DNA of 64,000 nt from NCBI GenBank assembly GCA_050261415.1, contig JBLNDG010000225.1, positions 1 through 64,000 on the forward strand, read 5' to 3'. The translations under genes and the position numbers were made by a program. The notes beneath the pieces are model-generated. The model saw only the letters and a list, made by a program, of their open reading frames with translations, did not search any database and was not told the DNA's origin. Source of the DNA: JBLNDG01 sp050261415. GTDB lineage: Bacteria; Bacillota; Clostridia; Lutisporales; Lutisporaceae. This document shows, piece by piece, positions 19,100 through 26,754 of this stretch (positions within the stretch are counted from its first letter, which is position 1; every line of letters begins with the position of its first letter).

Positions 19100-20050
19100 C
19101 TAACCTCTTTTAGAACTTACTCTTTCAGCCGCTCTCAGCTTGGCGCTCTTTGATCTCGTATTGAAGTTCAGTTCCTCTTCCCCTGCTGTAACCGGCTTTC
19201 TGGTTATTACTCTTATTATCGGCTCCTTACCGCAAACACATACCGGAAACTGTGGCGGGCATGTGCACGGTTTTTCCATATCATTAAAAAGGGTCTTTAC
19301 AATTCTGTCCTCAAGAGAGTGAAAGGTTATCACCGCTATTCTGCCCCCAGGTTTCAAAATATCTATAGCATCCTTAACAGCACTTTCCAGAACATTTAGT
19401 TCATCATTTACTGCAATCCTTAATGCCTGGAAAGTCCTTTTTGCCGGATGTCCCCCTTCTCTGCGGGCAGCAGCGGGAATAGCCTTCTTTATTATCTCAA
19501 CCAGTTTTAATGTAGAATCAATACGGTCCTTCTTTCTTTCCTCAACTATAAATTTTGCAATTCTGGCAGCCCACTTTTCCTCCCCATATTCCTTGATTAT
19601 TCTGGAAAGCTCCTGCTCTGATGCACCGTTTACCAAATCAGAAGCATCATACTTCGCAGATCTATCCATTCTCATATCCAGCGGCCCGTCATTCATATAG
19701 CTGAAGCCTCTTTCTTCCTCATCCAGCTGGTGAGAGGACACCCCTATATCCAACAGTATCCCGTCCACCTTTTCAAATCCGTTTGTCTGAACAATGGACC
19801 GGATATTCCTGAAATTATCATGAACAATAATAACGTTACCTTCAAAGTGCTTTAACCGTTCCTTTGCTGCTCTTAAAGCATTCTCATCCTGATCTATTCC
19901 AATAAGCTTTCCCTCTGGAGTTATCCTCTTCAGAATTTCTTCCGAATGCCCTGCCCCGCCTAGTGTACCATCAACATATATACCTCCGGGTTTGGGGCTT
20001 AGATATTCCATTGTCTCATTCAAGAGTACGGGTATATGCTCAAAACTCAA
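19100..20050 (-). CDS. rsmH: 16S rRNA (cytosine(1402)-N4)-methyltransferase RsmH
   Basis: SAM-dependent methyltransferase of the ribosomal P site, 316 aa. Starts HIPVLLNETMEYLSP; SAM motif VDGTLGGAGHSEEIL at about 27-41; DGILLDIGVSSHQLDEEERGFS split around residues 110-135; late motifs GGRIAVITFHSLEDRIVK. Start codon TTG behind GAGTGGA. 17 bases separate it from mraZ. Confidence 0.96.
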   Translation of the reverse strand: MSFEHIPVLLNETMEYLSPKPGGIYVDGTLGGAGHSEEILKRITPEGKLIGIDQDENALRAAKERLKHFEGNVIIVHDNFRNIRSIVQTNGFEKVDGILLDIGVSSHQLDEEERGFSYMNDGPLDMRMDRSAKYDASDLVNGASEQELSRIIKEYGEEKWAARIAKFIVEERKKDRIDSTLKLVEIIKKAIPAAARREGGHPAKRTFQALRIAVNDELNVLESAVKDAIDILKPGGRIAVITFHSLEDRIVKTLFNDMEKPCTCPPQFPVCVCGKEPIIRVITRKPVTAGEEELNFNTRSKSAKLRAAERVSSKRG

Positions 20051-20067
20051 TAGTATCCACTCTTTTC

Positions 20068-20499
20068 CTATATACCTAACTGTGACATTTTTTCAGCCAC
20101 ATCTTCATAACTAATATTTGCATCGCTATTGAATTTATTCCATTCTTCTCTGCTCCATATTTCTATCCTGGTTGATACACCGATTATAACAAGTTCCTTG
20201 TCTATCTTTGCGTATTCTTTAAGGTTTGTAGGAATTACCATTCTTCCTTGCTTGTCCACCTCGCATTCACACGCTCCCGCAAAGAAGAACCTTACAAATG
20301 CCCTTGCATCCTTACTTGTCATCGGGAGGGTCTTAAGTTTATCCTCCACTATGCTCCACTCACTTTGGGAGTATATGAACAGGCAGTCATCCAAGCCCTT
20401 TGTCATTACAAAGGTATCCCCCAGCTTTTCTCTGAACTTGGCAGGCATGATTACTCTGTTTTTGGGGTCCAGGGTGTGCTGGTATTCGCCTATAAACAT
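20068..20499 (-). CDS. mraZ: transcriptional regulator MraZ
   Basis: 143-aa DNA-binding regulator with two AbrB-like domains (first: GEYQHTLDPKNRVIMPAKFRE; second: CECEVDKQGRMVIPTNLKEYA). First gene of the dcw operon, which it is known to control in other bacteria. Four direct repeats typical of its operator lie just upstream. The start has AGGTGGTGAG. Confidence 0.96.
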   Translation of the reverse strand: MFIGEYQHTLDPKNRVIMPAKFREKLGDTFVMTKGLDDCLFIYSQSEWSIVEDKLKTLPMTSKDARAFVRFFFAGACECEVDKQGRMVIPTNLKEYAKIDKELVIIGVSTRIEIWSREEWNKFNSDANISYEDVAEKMSQLGI

Positions 20500-20526
20500 A
20501 TACTCACCACCTTTATGTATATTTTA

Positions 20527-20562
20527 TCACTTTATGCCACTTTGCTCCACTTCATTCCACTT
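20527..20562 (-). promoter_or_regulatory. MraZ operator: four 10-base direct repeats
   Basis: On the minus strand the unit AAGTGG(N4) occurs three times in exact 10-base register, and a fourth copy has AAGTGA. The spacing puts all four on one face of the helix, as MraZ boxes do. The array ends 28 bases upstream of the mraZ ATG, consistent with autoregulation of the dcw operon. Confidence 0.85.
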
Positions 20563-20618
20563 CATGACATATTCGATATAATTTAAAAAAATCCTTCCAG
20601 TTTCCTTATAAACGAAAC

Positions 20619-20662
20619 AAAAAATAAAAAATGATACAAAAGACCTATGTCCTTGTATCATT
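20619..20662 (-). terminator. terminator after lgt
   Basis: AATGATACAA (20630-20639) pairs with TTGTATCATT (20653-20662); on the minus strand it is followed by TTTTTATTTTTTG. It separates lgt from the mraZ promoter. Confidence 0.9.
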
Positions 20663-20725
20663 CGCACTATAAGTTATTTGCCCGCAACCTATGTATTCAC
20701 TGGGCAAATCGGCTGCAATGCAGTT

Positions 20726-21460
20726 CTATGCGGCTTTCCGCTTTTTTCGGAAATAAACAAGAAGCGCTGAAAAAATAATTACTGTAGCCAAACTAACAAG
20801 CTGTGCAACCCTCATGCCATAAAACATGAGGCTGTCCGTACGGAGGCCTTCAACCCAGAACCTTCCTACGGAATACAGTATTCCATAAAGCAGGAACAGC
20901 TCCCCATCCACTTTCTTTTTCTTTCTGTATATCATTAAAAATATAAATACGCCCAAATCCCACAGCGATTCATAAAGGAAAGTAGGGTGCACCTTAATAC
21001 CGTCAACCATGATGCCCCATGGCAGGTTTGTAGGTCCTCCATGGGCCTCGCCGTTTACAAAGTTCCCCCAGCGGCCTATTGCCTGCCCTATTATAATACT
21101 GGGAGCTACAATATCGGCACTTTCCCAAAATGAAACCTTCCTTACCCTGGTAAAAATATAACCTGTCAGTACTGCTGCTATCAATGCTCCATGAATAGCA
21201 AGGCCGCCTTCTCTGATATTTATTATCTTAAGGATATCCCCTCTATAGTAATCCCATTCGAAAATGACATAATAAAGCCTTGCCCCGATTACAGCCGCAG
21301 GTATGCACCATAATGAAAGGTCAATTATGTATTCCGGGTCATAGCCCAGTCTTTTTGCTTCGTTATATGCAAGAAGTATCCCTACCAGTATCCCGGTGGA
21401 GAGTAATATCCCGTACCACCTTATTGACAGGCCGAATATCTCAAAAGCTATAGGATTCAT
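20726..21460 (-). CDS. lgt: prolipoprotein diacylglyceryl transferase Lgt
   Basis: Transfers diacylglycerol to the lipobox Cys of prolipoproteins, 244 aa, about seven membrane segments. The Lgt signature is present as GRWGNFVNGEAHGGPT, with GGLAIHGALIA before it and PTFLYESLWDLG after. GGAGGG start site. It has its own terminator and is not part of the mraZ operon. Confidence 0.95.
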   Translation of the reverse strand: MNPIAFEIFGLSIRWYGILLSTGILVGILLAYNEAKRLGYDPEYIIDLSLWCIPAAVIGARLYYVIFEWDYYRGDILKIINIREGGLAIHGALIAAVLTGYIFTRVRKVSFWESADIVAPSIIIGQAIGRWGNFVNGEAHGGPTNLPWGIMVDGIKVHPTFLYESLWDLGVFIFLMIYRKKKKVDGELFLLYGILYSVGRFWVEGLRTDSLMFYGMRVAQLVSLATVIIFSALLVYFRKKRKAA

Positions 21461-21711
21461 AGCGTTCCCTCCAATGTATATTGTTAATGGTTCATGAACT
21501 AATGTTTACCGTATGATTATAAATACTTTTTGTATGGAATGTCAAGCTATGATAGTTTTATAACGAATAGGAGCATATGTTCCACCTTAATTTGTTATGC
21601 TCCGTAAATGAGTTTCATAAAAGGCTTCCTTAATTTCTAAATTCTTAAATAGAAGCCTTCTATATATATTTTACCCATATATTGGTTATCTATTCCTGCA
21701 AATGAGCTACA
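21461..21711. other. intergenic hairpins between the SDH-type protease gene and lgt
   Basis: Two hairpins but no gene: GGAGCATA/TATGCTCC (21570-21577 with 21596-21603) and AAGGCTTC/GAAGCCTT (21621-21628 with 21652-21659). The second could help end the minus-strand transcript. No promoter for lgt was placed with confidence. Confidence 0.4.
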
Positions 21712-21770
21712 AACAAGAGCAGCCATGTATAGTCAGGCAGATGCCCGCCTATAGCATGGCTGCTCTTGTT
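21712..21770. repeat. perfect long palindrome, short member of a repeat family
   Basis: AACAAGAGCAGCCATG (21712-21727) is inverted exactly at the right end (CATGGCTGCTCTTGTT, ending 21770), with TATAG/CTATA and a GGCAGATGCC core (21736-21745). It overlaps the stop of the protease gene and may act as its terminator. The outer arm and core match the ends of the element at 1161-1472. Confidence 0.75.
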
Positions 21771-22596
21771 AATCCGTATTCGCAAGATCCAAGACCCCGC
21801 TCACTGTCTCCATCAGTGAAGAATAATTCTTTCCTTGCATATAATCATCGTAAGCAAGGTATAACGCCCAAATAAGATGCCATAAGTCCCCATCCGCATA
21901 AACGATTTTTAATCCAAGTTCATTCAATGCTTCCTTCCTGTTTATGCAATACCCATGTGAGAAGTACTTTTCGGTCATTATCTTGGTCACTATCTTTGCC
22001 CTATCCTTGCTGCTCCTAAACATATTATTTTCAAGTAAAGCCTCCGCGTATTGGTATGAAGCCTTTATCGACTTTTCATAATCTCCGAGAATCCATGGGT
22101 CCAATTTGTTCGAAACAGGATATAGGACCGATGCAGTTATCTTCGGGTCCTTGCTTTGTGCAAGCTTATCTTCCATGAATTCTATACAAAGTCTGATAGA
22201 TTGTACCGGAACCCACAAATCATTATACAAAGGGTGTTTTACAAGAGGATCTATTGGTCCTAATTCAGATATGGGGCCCATCACTATTTCGTCAGAGCCT
22301 ATAGCTACCATGGTGGCAGCACTTTTTGCCACAAAGGGTATTATAACGCTGAAATGGTCGCAAAACTCTCTGATGAGATTTACTATTTTATATGGGGTAT
22401 CTACAGCACCGCCGTAACTGTTTAAAAAAAGGTCTATCCTTTCTGTTTTTCCAATGCTGCATAATTGTTTGTACAGGGGAACCAAAACATAATCATCCAT
22501 CGGAGAATAGGATATATATGATATTATTCTGGAATTTCGCATCTTTTCGATGCCTGTCAGTAAACTCAACCTTTTTTTATTGGTTATTTTCAACAC
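21769..22596 (-). CDS. SDH-family (ClpP-fold) serine protease-like protein
   Basis: 275 aa from GTG 22596 (GAGAGGGG upstream; the open frame runs 12 codons further). Resembles the SDH/S49-like clan: RIDLFLNSYGGAVDTPYKI gives the ClpP-type substrate groove, and FVAKSAATMVAIGSDEIVMG holds the probable nucleophile Ser followed by GPISELGPIDP. No membrane anchor is obvious. Substrate unknown. Single gene with a terminator-like palindrome at its end. Confidence 0.75.
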   Translation of the reverse strand: MLKITNKKRLSLLTGIEKMRNSRIISYISYSPMDDYVLVPLYKQLCSIGKTERIDLFLNSYGGAVDTPYKIVNLIREFCDHFSVIIPFVAKSAATMVAIGSDEIVMGPISELGPIDPLVKHPLYNDLWVPVQSIRLCIEFMEDKLAQSKDPKITASVLYPVSNKLDPWILGDYEKSIKASYQYAEALLENNMFRSSKDRAKIVTKIMTEKYFSHGYCINRKEALNELGLKIVYADGDLWHLIWALYLAYDDYMQGKNYSSLMETVSGVLDLANTD

Positions 22597-22799
22597 GTTA
22601 AAACCCCTCTCGCTTACGCAAAACGCAAGCACTTTTTCTACTAGTCATAATATGTGGGGATGATTGGTTTAGTGAAGGCCAAAAGCATAATTAAAGCTAT
22701 TATTGAAATAATAGTATTATATAGCATGAATTAGCAAATATACTTATGCCGTTTAGGGGCATACTTATGATAAACTGCTGAAATGGAGGCAGAGAAGAA

Positions 22800-23417
22800 A
22801 TGCTGCAGCTTAATCCGGAAGAATTGGCAGCCTACAAGCTATTAATTCTTAAGGACCTCGAAAAGACTCTTAAAATAGGGTATGAATCACAATACAGAAA
22901 TATATTGTCCAAAATCGTTATAAATAAGAAAAGGTTTTTGAAAAAGAGACTGCCGAATAACATATCCGAGGCTATTTACAGATACAACTCATTAATCATG
23001 AGCCTGACAAAATACTTGCTCAACCTGTTCGATGTTTTCGGGGAGAGCGCTGTTTTAAATGCAAAAAGGCATTTTGAGGAAAATGCCATGAAGTGGGGAA
23101 AAAAACTTCGGAAAAAAATCGGTGGTGATATTGAACTGGCTAATGTTAACTATATACTTAAAAACACTTATGTAGACTTTCCCAATATTGATTATATAGA
23201 TGCGGTTGATACAGAAATAATATGGTATTTCAGCAAATCCGGGTATGCAAGCCTGAATAATGAATTTACGAAGTATCACCCGCAATACTATGACATTAAG
23301 GCCGTTTGGCTGGATTCCTTCATCAAGGCGCTTACACCGCGATGTACCGGAGTACTGGGAAAGAAAACCGAAGATACTGACAGCATAGTTACTACTATAC
23401 AACTCAAGGAAGGATAA
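22800..23417 (+). CDS. hypothetical protein
   Basis: 205 aa, no family recognised. It looks soluble and mainly helical: a basic N-terminal half (RNILSKIVINKKRFLKKRLP), and a C-terminal half with many aromatic residues (YIDAVDTEIIWYFSKSGYASL, VWLDSFIKAL, CTGVLGKK). It stands alone on the plus strand between minus-strand genes, with GGAGG ten bases before the ATG and a strong terminator after the stop, so it is likely a real single-gene unit. Confidence 0.65.
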   Translation: MLQLNPEELAAYKLLILKDLEKTLKIGYESQYRNILSKIVINKKRFLKKRLPNNISEAIYRYNSLIMSLTKYLLNLFDVFGESAVLNAKRHFEENAMKWGKKLRKKIGGDIELANVNYILKNTYVDFPNIDYIDAVDTEIIWYFSKSGYASLNNEFTKYHPQYYDIKAVWLDSFIKALTPRCTGVLGKKTEDTDSIVTTIQLKEG

Positions 23418-23460
23418 AAAAGAACCGTTTTAACTCTAAAGTTAAAACGGTTCTTTTTTA
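23415..23460. terminator. bidirectional terminator
   Basis: AAGAACCGTTTTAAC (23420-23434) pairs exactly with GTTAAAACGGTTCTT (23441-23455), with T-runs on both strands. It serves the plus-strand hypothetical gene and the convergent deoC. Confidence 0.92.
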
Positions 23461-24117
23461 TCGTATTTCGTTTATTATTCCTACTGATGCACTGGCACCT
23501 ATTCTTGTTGCCCCTGCTTCAATCATTTGAAGTGCGGTTTCCAGGGTTCTGATGCCGCCTGATGCCTTCACACCCATTTCAGGTCCTACTGTTTTTCGCA
23601 TCAGGGCAATATCCTCAACTGTTGCACCACCCGTAGAGAAACCGGTAGAGGTTTTTACAAAGTCTGCGCCGGCTTTTTGGGAAAGGTTGCATGCAGTTAC
23701 CTTCTCCTCATTGGAAAGCAGGCAGGTTTCTATTATAACCTTGAGTAAAGCCTTATCCTTGCATGCAGCTGCAACTGTCCTTATGTCCTCTTCAACTACG
23801 TCAAGCTTGCCTGATTTTAACGCACCGACATTGATTACCATATCAACTTCTGTTGCTCCGCCTTCTATAGCCTGAGCTGCTTCAAAAGCTTTTGCTTCTT
23901 TCGTAGTAGCACCCAAAGGGAAACCCACTACTGTACATACTTTTACTTCCGTACCCTGCAAAAGTGAGTATGCCAGCTTTACATTGAAAGGATTTACACA
24001 TACAGATGCAAATTTATATTCCAGTGCTTCCCTGCAAAGCTTTATCACATCGCTCTCCTTTGCATCAGGCTTTAGTATTGTGTGATCGATATAACGGGCT
24101 AGTTCATTTTTGTTCAT
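23458..24117 (-). CDS. deoC: deoxyribose-phosphate aldolase DeoC
   Basis: Splits 2-deoxyribose-5-phosphate into glyceraldehyde-3-phosphate and acetaldehyde. 219 aa with the short form's motifs: YIDHTILKPDA, VCVNPFNVKLA, VVGFPLGATTKEAKAFE, and the Schiff-base Lys in FVKTSTGFSTGGAT, then GVKASGGIRT. pduL lies 25 bases upstream, so acetaldehyde and acyl-phosphate metabolism may be linked. Confidence 0.95.
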   Translation of the reverse strand: MNKNELARYIDHTILKPDAKESDVIKLCREALEYKFASVCVNPFNVKLAYSLLQGTEVKVCTVVGFPLGATTKEAKAFEAAQAIEGGATEVDMVINVGALKSGKLDVVEEDIRTVAAACKDKALLKVIIETCLLSNEEKVTACNLSQKAGADFVKTSTGFSTGGATVEDIALMRKTVGPEMGVKASGGIRTLETALQMIEAGATRIGASASVGIINEIR

Positions 24118-24142
24118 AAACCAGTTACCCCCTATCTTATAA

Positions 24143-24715
24143 TTACTTTATTATTTCACCCTGGGCTCCGTTTTGGATACCTGCAGCATTACCCTCTTCA
24201 ATATCTATATGCATATCCAGAGCATATTCCGGATGTACTCTTACAACAACATTTTCAAATACAACTGCTCTTTCAGTACCAACTCTGACCTTAACAATAT
24301 CCCTGTCCTTCAAGCCATACTTTACGCTGTCGTCCGGATGCATATGAATATGTCTTGCAGCTACAATTACACCTTCCTTGATTTCTACCTTACCATTTGG
24401 CCCAATTATAGTGCAGCCTGGTGTACCCTGTATTTTCCCTGAAGGTCTTACCACTGCATCAACTCCGAGAGTCCTGGCATCGAAAACAGATATTTCAAGC
24501 TGTGTGTCAGGTCTAACCGGGCCAAGGATTCTTACACCTTTAATAGTTGACTTAGGCCCAACTATATCAACCTTCTCATCACATGCAAACTGTCCCGGTT
24601 GTGAAAGGTCCTTCATTTTTGTAAGCTCGTGGCCTTCCCCAAAAAGTATTGCAAGATGCTCCTTTGTTACGTGGATATGCCTGTTTGACATATTTACAGG
24701 TACAAATTTCTCCAT
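24143..24715 (-). CDS. pduL: phosphate propanoyltransferase PduL
   Basis: PduL-type phosphotransacylase (acyl-CoA + Pi to acyl-phosphate + CoA), 190 aa from ATG 24715 placed by GGAGGAAATT. Metal-binding histidines are visible in NRHIHVTKEHL and AARHIHMHPDD. Two PduL beta-barrel repeats are suggested by VDIVGPKSTIKGVRILGP and the later GTPGCTIIGPNG. No shell-protein genes are nearby, so it probably acts in general acetate or propionate metabolism. Confidence 0.92.
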   Translation of the reverse strand: MEKFVPVNMSNRHIHVTKEHLAILFGEGHELTKMKDLSQPGQFACDEKVDIVGPKSTIKGVRILGPVRPDTQLEISVFDARTLGVDAVVRPSGKIQGTPGCTIIGPNGKVEIKEGVIVAARHIHMHPDDSVKYGLKDRDIVKVRVGTERAVVFENVVVRVHPEYALDMHIDIEEGNAAGIQNGAQGEIIK

Positions 24716-24776
24716 AATAATTTCCTCCAATCAAAAATAAATATATTTTCTGGCAAGGGGCTATGCCTCGTGCCTA

Positions 24777-26126
24777 TCATTTTAAGGATTCATACGCTTT
24801 AATCATTATTGCACATTCTATTCTTTTTTTCTGGAGCTTGCACTCCAGATCATATGGCTTTTTCAGGTCATTATTGAAGCCGGCCGCATTTGCCTGGCAG
24901 CCGCCGCTGCAATAAAACCTTGCCCAACATTCCTTACATTTTTCCTTATGGTAAACGGTGTTCTCCGAAAATTCCTTCTGAAGCTTTTTGTCTTTAATAC
25001 CGTTCCATACATCTCCCATCAAGTATTCCTGTCTTCCAACAAACTGATGGCAGGGATAAAGCTCTCCATCCGGAGTTACAGCAAAATATTCAACACCCGA
25101 ACCACAGGAGGACACTCTTTTATACACACAGGGCCCTCCGTCAAGGTCCATCAGGAAATGATAATACCTGAAGCCTTTTCCGGCCTCATTGTATTCTATA
25201 TATTTCCGGGTAAGCTTTTCATATTCCTTATAAATTGTATCAAGATGCTCCTCTTTGAGTGCATAACTCTTGCTGCTCTCAGCTACTACAGGTTCTATGG
25301 AAATTTCCTTGAACCCTTCATCCGCCAGCCACATGACATCATTACCGAAATCCAGGTTATTGGCAGTGAAGGTTCCCCTTATGTAATAGCTTTTGTCTCC
25401 CCGGCTTGCCACAAACCGCTTAAGCTTCGGCATAATGCTGTCATAGGTGCCGGTTCCATCGGTAAACTTCCTCATGCGGTCGTTTACCTCTTTCCTTCCG
25501 TCTATGCTCAATACTATGTTGTCCATATTTTCGTTTATAAATACTTCAGCCGCGTCGTCCAGCAAGGTAGCATTTGTAGTCATTGTAAACCCTATTCTCT
25601 TGTTGTATTCCTTTTCCTTCTCACGGGCATACAGAACTGTTTGCTTGACCACTTCAAAATTCATCAGCGGTTCTCCGCCAAAGAAGTCTACCTCAAGCCT
25701 TTTCCTATTTCCCGAAGTATCCAGAAGAAAATCAATCGCTTTTTTTGCGACCTCGAAGGGCATTAGCTTACGCCCGCCGTGATAATCTCCAGTTGATGCA
25801 AAGCAGTAACCGCACCTGACGTTGCAGTCATGAGCAATATTCAGGCATAATGCCTTTGTATGGAATTCACGGCTGTCCTTTAACACCTTGTCCATATAAG
25901 TATCATCAGAATACAGCAGCCCGTCAGCATCAAGCTGTTTGAGTTCTTCCCAGGCTTCCTTCAAATCAGCTTCGGTATAAACCTTTCCGAACTTCGCTAA
26001 TATATATTGAAGACCATTGGGATAATCATCAATAATATCCCATGTAATATGATCCACTACATGCACTGCCCCGCTATTCACATCCAGAACTATTCTCAGG
26101 CCGTTCTGTTCATATTTATGTAGCAT
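24777..26126 (-). CDS. scfB: SCIFF peptide maturase, radical SAM/SPASM enzyme
   Basis: 449 aa. The N-terminal stretch (GLRIVLDVNSGAVHVVDH) is the precursor-binding region typical of SCIFF maturases, which make thioether links in a six-Cys peptide. The radical SAM cluster motif is C101-x3-C105-x2-C108 (CNVRCGYC), followed by FFGGEPLMNF. The C-terminal SPASM part carries Cys in SSCGSGVEYFAV, LYPCHQF and CKECWARFYCSGGC. The peptide gene (about 46 codons, six Cys), usually just upstream, is missing here. A sigma-A promoter about 230 bases upstream and a structured leader precede it. Confidence 0.93.
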   Translation of the reverse strand: MLHKYEQNGLRIVLDVNSGAVHVVDHITWDIIDDYPNGLQYILAKFGKVYTEADLKEAWEELKQLDADGLLYSDDTYMDKVLKDSREFHTKALCLNIAHDCNVRCGYCFASTGDYHGGRKLMPFEVAKKAIDFLLDTSGNRKRLEVDFFGGEPLMNFEVVKQTVLYAREKEKEYNKRIGFTMTTNATLLDDAAEVFINENMDNIVLSIDGRKEVNDRMRKFTDGTGTYDSIMPKLKRFVASRGDKSYYIRGTFTANNLDFGNDVMWLADEGFKEISIEPVVAESSKSYALKEEHLDTIYKEYEKLTRKYIEYNEAGKGFRYYHFLMDLDGGPCVYKRVSSCGSGVEYFAVTPDGELYPCHQFVGRQEYLMGDVWNGIKDKKLQKEFSENTVYHKEKCKECWARFYCSGGCQANAAGFNNDLKKPYDLECKLQKKRIECAIMIKAYESLK

Positions 26127-26346
26127 AAAAGATATCCAACCCTCCCCAGATTAACCGTATAAAGTTCAAAAAATCAAAAAAGCTCATAAAAAATTCAGCA
26201 TATCACTGCCTAAATATCAGGTTATATAATATTTTGCATATCAAACCTTGTAAACCGGGCCTCGACTTATACGAGGGTTTTTTAATGCTTCCCGGTCTAC
26301 TCATCAACTGTGCAACTAATTGAAATTTATGGTTTTTTGACTTATC
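26127..26346 (-). promoter_or_regulatory. long structured leader of scfB
   Basis: From the likely transcription start near 26347 the leader runs about 220 bases without an ORF of the SCIFF type. Within it ACCGGG (26296-26291, minus) pairs with CCCGGT (26259-26254), and directly inside is CCTCG/CGAGG with a 7-base loop (26276-26260). The plus strand of the same hairpin reads as CCTCG..CGAGGG plus six T, so it could also act as a terminator for rightward transcripts. It matches no riboswitch class I know. Confidence 0.45.
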
Positions 26347-26353
26347 ACTGATT

Positions 26354-26382
26354 ATTCTATATTAATTTATAAGCACTGTCAA
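26354..26382 (-). promoter_or_regulatory. sigma-A promoter of scfB
   Basis: Minus strand TTGACA (26382-26377), 17-base spacer, TAGAAT (26359-26354). It lies 46 bases downstream of the DUF1858 terminator and faces scfB. Confidence 0.8.
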
Positions 26383-26427
26383 ACACATAATAATTATGAG
26401 ATAGCAACTGTGATATGGCGCCCACGC

Positions 26428-26450
26428 AAAAAGCCGTCCTTTGGACGGCC
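26428..26450 (-). terminator. terminator of the DUF1858 selenoprotein gene
   Basis: GCCGTCC/GGACGGC stem (26433-26439 with 26443-26449) with TTTTT on the minus strand, 6 bases past the TGA that ends the DUF1858 frame. Its position supports a real gene ending at 26456. Confidence 0.9.
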
Positions 26451-26455
26451 TATTT

Positions 26456-26647
26456 TCATTTCACTGTGTTATTGAGGTCTTCGATAAGTTCATTTACATT
26501 CATTCTGTATCTGAGAGCAGCCTGCTCTACAGTCATATAAAGAGCCCCGCCTCAGCCAAAGCACTTAATCCCGTGCTCTTTGAACACATTCTCAAGCTGT
26601 GGGTATTTATATAGGATGTCATCTATCACCATGTTTTTATCAATCAT
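26456..26647 (-). CDS. DUF1858 redox protein, candidate selenoprotein (UGA = Sec32)
   Basis: 63 codons from ATG 26647 (AGGGGTGAT six bases upstream) to TGA 26458-26456, with one in-frame TGA at 26554-26552. N-terminal half: MIDKNMVIDDILYKYPQLEN then VFKEHGIKCFG; after the TGA: GGALYMTVEQAALRYRMN then VNELIEDLNNTVK. This is the DUF1858 'hybrid-cluster-protein-associated redox disulfide' fold, whose motif is HGI-x-C-x-G-C. The TGA replaces exactly the second Cys, giving C29-F-G-U32. Homology continues in frame after the TGA, so a nonsense mutation is less likely. A SECIS-like stem-loop follows. Standard annotation would miss it or split it at codon 32. SelA/SelB/SelC are not in the window, so Sec insertion is inferred. 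Confidence 0.8.
26514..26528 (-). promoter_or_regulatory. candidate bacterial SECIS stem-loop
   Basis: Minus-strand AGAGCA-GGC-TGCTCT: six paired bases and a loop beginning with G, starting 24 bases after the UGA. The known bacterial SECIS pattern is a short stem with G among the first loop bases at roughly this distance. A competing GCTCT/AGAGC fold exists just upstream. Confidence 0.55.
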
Positions 26648-26689
26648 TTTATCACCCCTAATTATTATATGTATTTTTAAATTTAATAT

Positions 26690-26706
26690 GTACCCATACG
26701 GGGTAC
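26690..26706. promoter_or_regulatory. CsoR/CstR-like operator
   Basis: GTACCCATACGGGGTAC: GTACCC and GGGTAC inverted around ATACG. G/C-tract palindromes of this form are bound by DUF156 repressors (CsoR for copper, CstR for persulfide). It lies about +9 to +25 from the expected start of the DUF1858 transcript, where a repressor would block transcription. No DUF156 gene is in the window. Confidence 0.65.
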
Positions 26707-26721
26707 CAGTTCTTAAGTTTA

Positions 26722-26750
26722 ATTATAGAATTTCTTTTCTTGCTTGTCAA
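26722..26750 (-). promoter_or_regulatory. perfect sigma-A promoter of the DUF1858 gene
   Basis: Minus strand TTGACA (26750-26745), exactly 17 bases, TATAAT (26727-26722). It lies in the short gap after the thioredoxin-reductase-like gene (stop 26755), so the small gene has its own strong start. Confidence 0.9.
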
Positions 26751-26754
26751 TTCA

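Noticed and set aside
26280..26320. GATGAGTAGACC in the scfB leader as a hammerhead ribozyme core
   Set aside because: The required CTGATGA and GAAA core pair and the third stem are missing.
26552..26554. UGA in the DUF1858 gene as an ordinary nonsense mutation or frameshift
   Set aside because: It replaces precisely the second CxxC Cys, the frame stays family-like after it, and promoter, binding site and terminator are intact. Still to be tested.
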